A stretch of 12,265 nucleotides of DNA from Pseudomonadota bacterium. Lineage in GTDB: Bacteria; Pseudomonadota; Alphaproteobacteria; Rhizobiales; Xanthobacteraceae. Positions 6,451 through 12,242 of this stretch are shown here, piece after piece. Every line of letters begins with the position of its first letter. Positions within the stretch are counted from its first letter, which is position 1. The notes under the pieces were generated by a model. The model saw nothing but the letters and a program-made list of their open reading frames with translations. It ran no database searches and was not told the DNA's origin. Made by a program: the position numbers and the translations under genes. The DNA is taken from assembly GCA_023423415.1 (NCBI GenBank), contig JAFAFP010000046.1, forward strand, positions 1-12,265, given 5' to 3'.

Positions 6451-6532
6451 TCATGCCCGCGCTTGGCGCGGGCATCCACGTTATTCGTGTTTTAGGCCGA
6501 GACGTGGATGACCGGGTCAAACCCGGTCATGA
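6451..6532. repeat. Compound palindromic repeat between rpmD and rplO
   Basis: Three perfect inverted repeats are nested here. Hairpin 1 is ATGCCCGCGC/GCGCGGGCAT (6453-6462/6466-6475, loop TTG). Hairpin 2 is ATGACCGGGT/ACCCGGTCAT (6508-6517/6521-6530, loop CAA). An outer stem ATCCACGT/ACGTGGAT (6474-6481/6502-6509) joins them and leaves a 20-nt centre. The ends are also imperfect inverted copies (TCATGCCCG against TCATGACCG). This matches the style of dispersed REP- or MITE-like repeats known in Bradyrhizobium and relatives, placed here from memory. It begins 7 nt after the rpmD stop and ends about 25 nt before rplO. Confidence 0.8.
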
Positions 6533-6557
6533 GAACAGAGAGAACGAGGACTGAGTT

Positions 6558-7181
6558 ATGAAGCTCAATCAGATCGCCGCCCGTGCTGGCTCCACGAAGT
6601 CGCGCACTCGCGTCGGCCGCGGCATTGGCTCGGGCAAGGGCAAGACCGGCGGCCGCGGCGGCAAGGGCCAGACCGCACGCTCGGGCGTCCGTATCAAGGG
6701 GTTTGAGGGCGGCCAGATGCCGCTGCATCGGCGTCTGCCGAAGCGCGGTTTCCGCAACACCGCGTTCGCTCTGCAGTTGAACGAGATCAACCTCGAGCGC
6801 ATCCAGACCGCGATCGACGCTGGTTCGCTCGACGCCAAGAACCCGATCGATATTGAGACGTTGGTGAAGGCCGGTGTGCTCAGCCGCGCTCGCGATGGCG
6901 TAAAGCTGCTCGGCAGCGGCGAACTGAAGACCAAGGTCGATTTCGTTGTTTGGCGCGCATCGAAGGGCGCCATTGCCGCGGTGGAGAAGGCCGGCGGCAC
7001 GGTGAAGGTTCTCGCCCCGGCGAAAGAAGAGCCGAAGGAACCGCGCGGCAAGAACGCCCGTTTTGCGGCTGGAATCGACAAGCCGAAGATCATCGAAGCC
7101 GCTCCGGCCCAGGCAGGCAAGAAAAAGGCCGATGCCAAGGCTGAAAAGCCAGCGAAGGGGGCAGACAAGGCCTCCAAGTGA
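6558..7181 (+). CDS. rplO: 50S ribosomal protein L15 (uL15) with long charged C-terminal tail
   Basis: 207 residues, against 144 in E. coli. L15 is an intermediate-to-late 50S assembly protein with an extended N-terminal arm threading through 23S rRNA. The Gly/Arg-rich arm (SRTRVGRGIGSGKGKTGGRGGKGQ) and GFEGGQMPLHRRLPKRGF are diagnostic, and the globular part ends near AVEKAGGTVKVL, residue 152. The remaining 55 residues (153-207) are rich in Ala, Lys, Pro and Glu, with 13 lysines, and should be disordered; I know of no function for them. GAGGA precedes the ATG with about 7 nt spacing. The gap before it holds the palindromic repeat. Confidence 0.96.
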   Translation: MKLNQIAARAGSTKSRTRVGRGIGSGKGKTGGRGGKGQTARSGVRIKGFEGGQMPLHRRLPKRGFRNTAFALQLNEINLERIQTAIDAGSLDAKNPIDIETLVKAGVLSRARDGVKLLGSGELKTKVDFVVWRASKGAIAAVEKAGGTVKVLAPAKEEPKEPRGKNARFAAGIDKPKIIEAAPAQAGKKKADAKAEKPAKGADKASK

Positions 7182-7233
7182 TCCCCATATGAGGCCAGCA
7201 CGGCAACGGGGTTAGTTGGGGTCAGGAACGAGC

Positions 7234-8565
7234 ATGGTCTCTGCAGCGGAACAATTGGCAGCCAACATCAACTTCTCGGCGCTTGGAAAAGCCGAGGAGT
7301 TGAAGAAGCGTATCTGGTTCACGCTTGGGGCGTTGCTGGTCTACCGGCTCGGCACTTACATTCCTCTGCCAGGTATTGATCCGTCCGCGTGGGAGCAGAT
7401 TTTCCGCACCCAGGCCGGCGGCATCCTGGGCATGTTCAACATGTTCTCCGGTGGCGGCATCCAGCGCATGGCGATCTTTGCGCTGAACATCATGCCGTAC
7501 ATCTCGGCCTCGATTATCATCCAGTTGATGACCACGGTGTCGCCGACGCTGGAAGCCCTGAAGAAAGAGGGCGAGGCGGGCCGAAAGACCATCAACCAGT
7601 ATACCCGCTACCTGACCGTGCTGCTGGCCGTGTTCCAGGCCTACGGCATCGCGATTGGCCTCGAAGGCGCGGGCAACGTCATCAGCGATCCGGGCTGGAT
7701 GTTCCGGATTTCGACCGTCATCACGCTGACCGGCGGCACGATGTTTCTGATGTGGCTGGGTGAGCAGATCACATCGCGCGGCATCGGCAACGGCATCTCG
7801 CTGATCATCATGGCGGGCATCGTCGCCGAGTTGCCCTCCGCGATTGCCGGAACCCTTGAGCTTGGCCGCCAGGGCGCGTTGTCCACGGGTCTGATTCTGG
7901 TCGTGATCGTGATGGCGATCGTCGTCACCGCCTTCATCGTGTTCATGGAGCGCGCGCAGCGCCGCCTGCTGATCCAGTATCCGAAGCGTCAGGTCGGCAA
8001 CCGGATGTTCGAGGGCCAATCCTCGCATCTGCCGCTGAAGCTCAACACGTCGGGCGTGATCCCGCCGATCTTCGCGTCGTCCTTGCTGCTGCTGCCGACC
8101 ACGGTTGCGAATTTCAATGCCGGGCAGGGACCGGGTTGGCTGGCGACGCTCACGACACAGCTCAGCCACGGGCGGCCGCTGTTCCTCGTGCTGTATATCT
8201 CGCTGATCATCTTCTTCTGCTTTTTCTACACCGCGATCGTGTTCAATCCGACCGAGACTGCGGACAACCTGAAGAAGCATGGCGGTTTCATTCCGGGCAT
8301 CCGCCCGGGCGAACGGACGGCGGAGTACATCGACTATGTGCTCACCCGCATTACGGTGGTCGGCGCGATCTATATCTCGATCGTCTGTCTCATCCCGGAA
8401 ATCCTGATCTCCTACGCGGCGGTCCCGTTCTATTTCGGCGGAACATCGCTGTTGATTGTGGTGACGGTGACGATGGACACGGTTGCGCAAGTTCAGGGAC
8501 ACTTGCTGGCGCACCAGTACGAAGGTCTGATCAAGAAATCGAAGTTGCGGGGGCGACGTAGATGA
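7234..8565 (+). CDS. secY: Protein translocase subunit SecY
   Basis: 443 residues, the same as E. coli SecY. SecY is the ten-helix channel of the SecYEG translocon in the inner membrane. Visible parts are TM1 (about residues 28-50, WFTLGALLVYRLGTYIPLPG), the plug and TM2 region (AGGILGMFNMFSGGGIQRMAIFALNIMPYI), and the SecA/ribosome-binding C5 loop FNPTETADNLKKHGGFIPGIRPGERT. Arg357 in that loop matches the essential Arg357 of E. coli. The end is basic (KKSKLRGRRR). ATG 7234 has AGGA with 6 nt spacing; a TTG at 7216 would add six unconserved residues. Its stop overlaps the adk start by 4 nt (ATGA). rpmJ does not follow it. Confidence 0.98.
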   Translation: MVSAAEQLAANINFSALGKAEELKKRIWFTLGALLVYRLGTYIPLPGIDPSAWEQIFRTQAGGILGMFNMFSGGGIQRMAIFALNIMPYISASIIIQLMTTVSPTLEALKKEGEAGRKTINQYTRYLTVLLAVFQAYGIAIGLEGAGNVISDPGWMFRISTVITLTGGTMFLMWLGEQITSRGIGNGISLIIMAGIVAELPSAIAGTLELGRQGALSTGLILVVIVMAIVVTAFIVFMERAQRRLLIQYPKRQVGNRMFEGQSSHLPLKLNTSGVIPPIFASSLLLLPTTVANFNAGQGPGWLATLTTQLSHGRPLFLVLYISLIIFFCFFYTAIVFNPTETADNLKKHGGFIPGIRPGERTAEYIDYVLTRITVVGAIYISIVCLIPEILISYAAVPFYFGGTSLLIVVTVTMDTVAQVQGHLLAHQYEGLIKKSKLRGRRR

Positions 8566-9530
8566 GGTTGATCCTGCTCGGACCGCCGGGGGCGGGTAAG
8601 GGCACTCAAGCGCAGCGTCTGGTGGAACGGCACGGTATCGTGCAACTGTCGACCGGAGATATGCTGCGTGCCGCCGTTGCGGCGGGGACCCCGGTTGGCC
8701 AGCGCGCCAAGGACATTATGGCGCGCGGTGAACTCGTTCCGGACGAAGTGGTGGTTGAGATCATCGCTGACCGGATCGATCAGCCGGATGCCAAAAACGG
8801 TTTCATCCTTGATGGCTTTCCGCGCACCGTCGGCCAGGCCGAGGCGCTGGAAAAGCTGTTGGCGAAGAAGGGCCTCCGGTTGGATGCCGTGATCGAGCTG
8901 ATGGTCGATGACAGCATTCTGTTGCAGCGAATCGAGAAGCGCATTGCCGAAATGCAGGCCCGCGGTGAGCCGGTGCGGGCTGACGACAACGCCGAATCGC
9001 TTGGCAAGCGGCTGACTGCCTACCATCTGCAGACCGCGCCGTTGTCGCACTATTACCGCCAGAAAGGACTGCACAAGTCCACCGACGGCATGGCGGCTAT
9101 TGATGATGTAACAGCAGCCATCGATCAACTGCTGACGGCCAAGCCGCGCAAGAAGGCCACCGCGACCGGCAAACGTCGGGTTCGCGGGACCGCTGGGCGG
9201 CGTCCGGCGGGCCGGAAGCCCGCGACGCGGGCGACCTCGAGCCGTTCAGTAGCCGGCTCAGGCGGTTCTGCGGCCAAAGCGGCCAATTCAGGCCGTTCTA
9301 CGGCCAAAAAAGCTAAGAAGAAGGCAGCCAAGAGCAAGACCAAGAGCGGAACTCGCAAGGTTGCTGTCAAGAAGAAGCCGACCAAGAAGTCGGTCAAACG
9401 CACCAAAGCCGCGAAATCGGCCAAGCGTGCAACCGGCCGCCGCAAGGCGGTCAAGACCAGAAGTTCGACCCGGACCCGGGCCTCAAAAACCCGCTCAGGT
9501 CGCAGCCGGAGGTTGACGAAACGCCGGTGA
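8562..9530 (+). CDS. adk: Adenylate kinase with a histone H1-like basic C-terminal tail
   Basis: 322 residues, well above the usual 190-220. Residues 1-193 form a complete short-LID adenylate kinase (ATP + AMP = 2 ADP, cytoplasm): P-loop GPPGAGKGTQ (7-16), Thr31-Gly32-Asp33 and Arg36 for AMP, LDGFPRT with Asp84 and Arg88, and a brief LID around Arg127 and RADD 139-142. The zinc-type long LID is absent. Residues 194-322 are a tail with 28 Lys and 24 Arg in 129 residues, no Asp, Glu or aromatics, rich in Ala/Ser/Thr, with histone H1-like runs (TAKKAKKKAAKSKTKSG). No ATG lies anywhere in the tail DNA, so it is unlikely to be a separate gene. ATG 8562 overlaps the secY stop. Confidence 0.95.
   Translation: MRLILLGPPGAGKGTQAQRLVERHGIVQLSTGDMLRAAVAAGTPVGQRAKDIMARGELVPDEVVVEIIADRIDQPDAKNGFILDGFPRTVGQAEALEKLLAKKGLRLDAVIELMVDDSILLQRIEKRIAEMQARGEPVRADDNAESLGKRLTAYHLQTAPLSHYYRQKGLHKSTDGMAAIDDVTAAIDQLLTAKPRKKATATGKRRVRGTAGRRPAGRKPATRATSSRSVAGSGGSAAKAANSGRSTAKKAKKKAAKSKTKSGTRKVAVKKKPTKKSVKRTKAAKSAKRATGRRKAVKTRSSTRTRASKTRSGRSRRLTKRR
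9258..9317 (+). repeat. 30-bp imperfect tandem duplication inside the adk tail
   Basis: Bases 9258-9278 and 9288-9308 match at 19 of 21 positions at an exact 30-bp offset, so the reading frame is kept. The two units encode SGGSAAKAAN and SGRSTAKKAK. Similarity fades after the first 21 bases of each unit. This suggests that part of the basic tail grew by slippage or unequal duplication. Confidence 0.6.
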
Positions 9531-9541
9531 ATCCGTACATA
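9513..9541 (+). promoter_or_regulatory. Possible sigma-70-type promoter for the alpha operon
   Basis: TTGACG (9513-9518) is followed after exactly 17 nt by TACATA (9536-9541). The -35 box matches the consensus at five of six positions, the -10 box at only three of six. It overlaps the last adk codons and would give a leader of roughly 150 nt before rpsM. This is consistent with the alpha genes having their own promoter, but the -10 is weak and GC-rich DNA yields chance matches. Confidence 0.35.
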
Positions 9542-9661
9542 CCGCGTCATTCAGTGGGAGAACGTACGCACGATGCCGGGCCCCGAAAGAGGCGGGGGCG
9601 GGGTGTCGTGCTAACTTATTGCGGTCCCCTCCGGAGACACGGACAGAAAAGAAAGGTTGAT

Positions 9662-9683
9662 CGACGGCTTTGACCGGCCGTCG
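9662..9683 (+). promoter_or_regulatory. Leader hairpin upstream of rpsM
   Basis: CGACGGC (9662-9668) pairs perfectly with GCCGTCG (9677-9683) around the 8-nt loop TTTGACCG. It ends 17 nt before the rpsM GTG, just upstream of the GGAG ribosome site (9690-9693). The rest of the 170-nt adk-rpsM gap is GC-rich with no open frame I would defend. A role in translation control of rpsM is inference; the E. coli S4-binding pseudoknot occupies a similar place, but rpsD is not in this operon. Confidence 0.4.
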
Positions 9684-9700
9684 GCACATGGAGCGAGATC

Positions 9701-10069
9701 GTGGCCCGTATCGCAGGCGTCAATATCCCAACGAACAAGCGCGTCGTAATCGCGCTGCAATACATTCATGGCATCGGCGAGAAAGCCGCCGACGACATCA
9801 TGCAGCAGCTACACATTCCGTATGAACGGCGTGTGTCGCAGCTCACCGATGCGGAAGTGCTGCAGATCCGCGAAATGATCGACCGCGACTATACGGTCGA
9901 GGGCGATCTGCGTCGCGAAACCGCGATGAACATCAAGCGCCTCATGGACCTCGGTTGCTACCGTGGTCTGCGTCACCGCAAGGGCCTGCCGGTGCGCGGT
10001 CAACGCACCCACACCAACGCTCGCACCCGCAAGGGGCCGGCCAAGGCGATTGCAGGCAAGAAGAAGTAA
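9701..10069 (+). CDS. rpsM: 30S ribosomal protein S13 (uS13), GTG start
   Basis: 122 residues (E. coli 118). S13 lies in the 30S head and contacts the P-site tRNA and bridges B1a/B1b. The start MARIAGVNIPTNKRVVIALQYIHGIG is diagnostic and requires the GTG at 9701; GGAG with 7 nt spacing supports it. The tRNA-contacting basic tail is present: GLRHRKGLPVRGQRTHTNARTRKG...AGKKK. It is the first gene of the alpha operon, 170 nt after adk, the longest gap in the window. E. coli rpsM is likewise preceded by a structured leader, but rpsD, encoding its S4 regulator, is absent between rpsK and rpoA here. Confidence 0.98.
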   Translation: MARIAGVNIPTNKRVVIALQYIHGIGEKAADDIMQQLHIPYERRVSQLTDAEVLQIREMIDRDYTVEGDLRRETAMNIKRLMDLGCYRGLRHRKGLPVRGQRTHTNARTRKGPAKAIAGKKK

Positions 10070-10082
10070 TTTCGGATCGGTC

Positions 10083-10104
10083 GCTCCGGGTCGCGAACCG
10101 GAGC
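10083..10104 (+). promoter_or_regulatory. Intergenic hairpin upstream of rpsK
   Basis: GCTCCGG (10083-10089) pairs perfectly with CCGGAGC (10098-10104) around an 8-nt loop (GTCGCGAA). It ends 16 nt before the rpsK ATG, immediately ahead of the AAGGAA ribosome site (10109-10114). It has no U-tract, so termination is unlikely. Stem length, loop length and distance to the start closely match the hairpin before rpsM, although the sequences differ. Confidence 0.4.
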
Positions 10105-10120
10105 CGCGAAAGGAACAAGA

Positions 10121-10510
10121 ATGGCAAAAGAAGTGACGCGCGTCCGCCGCCGCGAGCGCAAGAATATCGTCTCCGGCGTTGCACATGTGAACGCCAGCTT
10201 CAACAACACCATGATCACCATAACCGACGCGCAAGGCAACACCATTGCCTGGTCGACGGCCGGCACCATGGGGTTCAAGGGCTCGCGCAAGTCGACGCCT
10301 TACGCCGCGCAGGTTGCGAGCGAAGACGCCGCCAAGAAAGCGCAGGAGCACGGCATGCGCACGCTCGAAGTCGAAGTGTCGGGCCCTGGTTCGGGTCGTG
10401 AATCGGCTCTTCGCGCGCTGCAGTCGGCCGGCTTCACCATCACCTCGATCCGCGACGTGACGCCGATCCCGCATAACGGTTGCCGTCCGCGCAAGCGGCG
10501 CCGCGTGTAA
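10121..10510 (+). CDS. rpsK: 30S ribosomal protein S11 (uS11)
   Basis: 129 residues, the same as E. coli S11. S11 is part of the 30S platform and contacts the mRNA exit region near the E site. Patterns visible are GVAHVNASFNNTMITITDAQGNTIAWSTAG, GFKGSRKSTPYAAQVA, and the C-terminal DVTPIPHNGCRPRKRRRV. Asn119-Gly120 in PHNGC is the site reported to form isoaspartate in E. coli S11. AAGGAA precedes the ATG with 6 nt spacing. It lies 51 nt after rpsM and 98 nt before rpoA; both gaps contain hairpins. Confidence 0.98.
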   Translation: MAKEVTRVRRRERKNIVSGVAHVNASFNNTMITITDAQGNTIAWSTAGTMGFKGSRKSTPYAAQVASEDAAKKAQEHGMRTLEVEVSGPGSGRESALRALQSAGFTITSIRDVTPIPHNGCRPRKRRRV

Positions 10511-10524
10511 GCGATACGACGATC

Positions 10525-10555
10525 CGGTGGCTGGACGAATTGTCGTCCGCCGCCG
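10525..10555 (+). promoter_or_regulatory. Stable stem-loop between rpsK and rpoA
   Basis: GGACGA (10533-10538) pairs with TCGTCC (10543-10548) around the tetraloop ATTG. The stem continues through a T-G wobble and, after a bulged C10531, through CGGTGG against CCGCCG (10525-10530/10550-10555, including one wobble). This makes about 13 pairs in the 98-nt gap, with no U-run after it. In E. coli rpsD occupies this interval. A transcript-stability, processing or attenuation role is inference. Confidence 0.5.
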
Positions 10556-10608
10556 CCGACACGTCTCACGGGCGTGGTTTCGCAAGATAAGACCGAGCCG
10601 TTTAGGCG

Positions 10609-11640
10609 ATGGGTGAAAACGTGACGATTCAGAAGAATTGGCAGGAACTGATCAGGCCGAACAAGCTGCAGGTGTCGGCGGGCGCCGATCCGCGTCGCGA
10701 AGCGACGCTGATCGCCGAACCGCTTGAGCGTGGCTTCGGCCTTACGCTTGGCAATGCGCTTCGGCGCATTTTGCTGTCTTCGCTTCAGGGTGCAGCGGTG
10801 CAGTCGGTTCACATCGACGGCGTGCTGCACGAATTCTCGTCGATCGCCGGTGTGCGCGAGGACGTGACCGACATCGTCCTTAACATCAAGGACATCGCCA
10901 TCAAGATGCAGGGCGAAGGCCCCAAGCGCATGGTGGTGAAGAAGTCGGGCCCCGGCGTCGTAACCGCCGGCGACATTTCGACAGTCGGTGACATTGTCAT
11001 CCTCAATCCAGACCTTGCAATCTGCACGCTGGACGAGGGCGCCGAGATCCGCATGGAATTCACCGTCAACACCGGCAAGGGCTATGTCGCTTCCGAGCGC
11101 AACCGCCCGGAAGATGCGCCGATCGGCCTGATCCCGGTCGACAGCCTCTACTCGCCGGTGAAGAAGGTCTCCTACAAGGTCGAGAACACCCGCGAAGGTC
11201 AGATACTCGATTACGACAAGCTGACGCTGCAGATCGAAACCAATGGCGCGGTGTCGCCTGAGGACGCGCTCGCCTATGCCGCGCGCATCCTGCAGGACCA
11301 GCTCAACGTGTTCGTGAATTTCGAAGAGCCGCGCAAGGAAGTCGTTGCCGAATCGATCCCGGACCTCGCATTCAATCCGGCCTTCCTCAAGAAGGTGGAC
11401 GAGCTCGAGTTGTCGGTGCGTTCGGCCAACTGTCTGAAGAACGACAACATCGTCTATATCGGCGATCTCGTTCAGAAGACCGAAGCCGAAATGTTGCGGA
11501 CCCCGAATTTCGGCCGCAAGTCGCTGAACGAAATCAAGGAAGTGCTGGCGCAGATGGGTCTGCATCTGGGCATGGAAGTGCCGGGCTGGCCGCCTGAGAA
11601 TATCGACGACCTCGCCAAGCGTTTCGAGGATCACTACTGA
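10609..11640 (+). CDS. rpoA: DNA-directed RNA polymerase subunit alpha
   Basis: 343 residues (E. coli 329), a usual alphaproteobacterial length. Alpha dimerises to start core polymerase assembly, and its C-terminal domain binds UP elements and activators. The N-terminal domain shows LERGFGLTLGNALRRILLSSLQGAAV and VREDVTDIVLNIK. The C-terminal domain starts near residue 255 and carries LSVRSANCLKNDNIVYIGDLVQ; Arg271, Asn274 and Cys275 align with E. coli Arg265, Asn268 and Cys269 of the DNA-binding surface. GRKSLNEIKEVL follows. The conserved start MGENVTIQKNWQELI fixes ATG 10609. The upstream ribosome site is poor (no GGAG-like run), so initiation may be inefficient. Confidence 0.99.
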   Translation: MGENVTIQKNWQELIRPNKLQVSAGADPRREATLIAEPLERGFGLTLGNALRRILLSSLQGAAVQSVHIDGVLHEFSSIAGVREDVTDIVLNIKDIAIKMQGEGPKRMVVKKSGPGVVTAGDISTVGDIVILNPDLAICTLDEGAEIRMEFTVNTGKGYVASERNRPEDAPIGLIPVDSLYSPVKKVSYKVENTREGQILDYDKLTLQIETNGAVSPEDALAYAARILQDQLNVFVNFEEPRKEVVAESIPDLAFNPAFLKKVDELELSVRSANCLKNDNIVYIGDLVQKTEAEMLRTPNFGRKSLNEIKEVLAQMGLHLGMEVPGWPPENIDDLAKRFEDHY

Positions 11641-11661
11641 GTTTGAGTTGACCGTCATGGC

Positions 11662-11700
11662 TGGCGCATAAGGCGCCAAGACGCCGTCTTAAACGTCTTA
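11662..11700 (+). promoter_or_regulatory. Hairpin and repeated CGTCTTA in the rpoA-rplQ gap
   Basis: TGGCGC (11662-11667) pairs with GCGCCA (11673-11678) around ATAAG. Next, AAGACG (11678-11683) can pair with CGTCTT at 11694-11699, and CGTCTTA occurs twice (11685-11691 and 11694-11700), so alternative pairings exist. The gap is 159 nt (11641-11799), holds no credible open frame, and ends in the rplQ ribosome site AAGGAA (11787-11792). Any regulatory role is a guess. Confidence 0.3.
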
Positions 11701-11799
11701 TGTCTGGCGATGACTGTTGTTTTGGGCGAACGCAGGAAGCCCACCTGAGCACAACGTCCGACGAACCGTCGCGACACAGAGAAGGTAAGGAATAGTTCA

Positions 11800-12219
11800 A
11801 TGCGTCACGGCAAGGTTCATCGGAAACTGAATCGCACCGCAGAGCATCGCAAGGCGATGTTCGCCAACATGGCCGCGGCACTGATCAAGCACGAGCAGAT
11901 CATCACCACGCTGCCGAAGGCGAAGGAGCTGCGTCCGGTCGTGGAGAAGATGGTCACGCTCGGCAAGCGCGGCGACCTCCATGCGCGCCGTCAGGCGATC
12001 TCGCAGCTCCGCGACCTCGACATGGTCAAGAAGCTCTTTGACGTGCTCGGCCCGCGCTACAAGGAGCGCAATGGCGGCTATACCCGTATCATCAAGGCGG
12101 GCTTCCGCTACGGCGACTCAGCGCCGGTCGCGGTGATCGAATTCGTCGATCGCGATGAGGGTGCGAAGGGCCAGGATTCGGGTCCGGTGCAGGCGAAGGG
12201 CGAGGCTGCAGCAGCGTGA
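11800..12219 (+). CDS. rplQ: 50S ribosomal protein L17 (bL17)
   Basis: 139 residues (E. coli 127). L17 is a bacteria-specific 50S protein near the exit tunnel. The start MRHGKVHRKLNRTAEHRKAMFANMAAALIKHEQIITTLPKAKELRPVVEKMVTLGK is nearly the family consensus, and the core ends GGYTRIIKAGFRYGDSAPVAVIEFVD. A short acidic and then Ala-rich tail follows (DEGAKGQDSGPVQAKGEAAAA). The ATG has AAGGAA with 7 nt spacing. It is normally the last gene of the alpha operon, and a half-terminator follows at the window end, in agreement. Confidence 0.98.
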   Translation: MRHGKVHRKLNRTAEHRKAMFANMAAALIKHEQIITTLPKAKELRPVVEKMVTLGKRGDLHARRQAISQLRDLDMVKKLFDVLGPRYKERNGGYTRIIKAGFRYGDSAPVAVIEFVDRDEGAKGQDSGPVQAKGEAAAA

Positions 12220-12242
12220 CCCTGCGCGCTCCGGAAGGATTG

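Noticed and set aside
7216..7236. TTG start for secY six codons upstream
   Set aside because: The family starts MVSAAEQLAAN; ATG 7234 has a well-spaced AGGA, while the added residues are not conserved.
7222..8514. 430-codon open frame on the - strand opposite secY
   Set aside because: It mirrors secY codon positions, is rich in His/Asp/Arg/Gln as expected from the complement of a G/C-biased gene, and matches no family. SecY on the + strand is unambiguous.
9141..9530. Basic tail of Adk as a separate histone-like gene
   Set aside because: No ATG in any frame of this stretch and no ribosome site; it is in frame with the kinase and best read as a fusion.
9581..9597. CCCCG/CGGGG pairing in the adk-rpsM gap, considered as an adk terminator
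   Set aside because: A 5-bp stem in a G-rich run with several alternative registers and no following T-tract.
10300..11679. 459-codon open frame on the - strand opposite rpsK/rpoA
   Set aside because: It spans two real genes and their gap in antisense, with typical shadow composition. Length alone is not evidence in GC-rich DNA.
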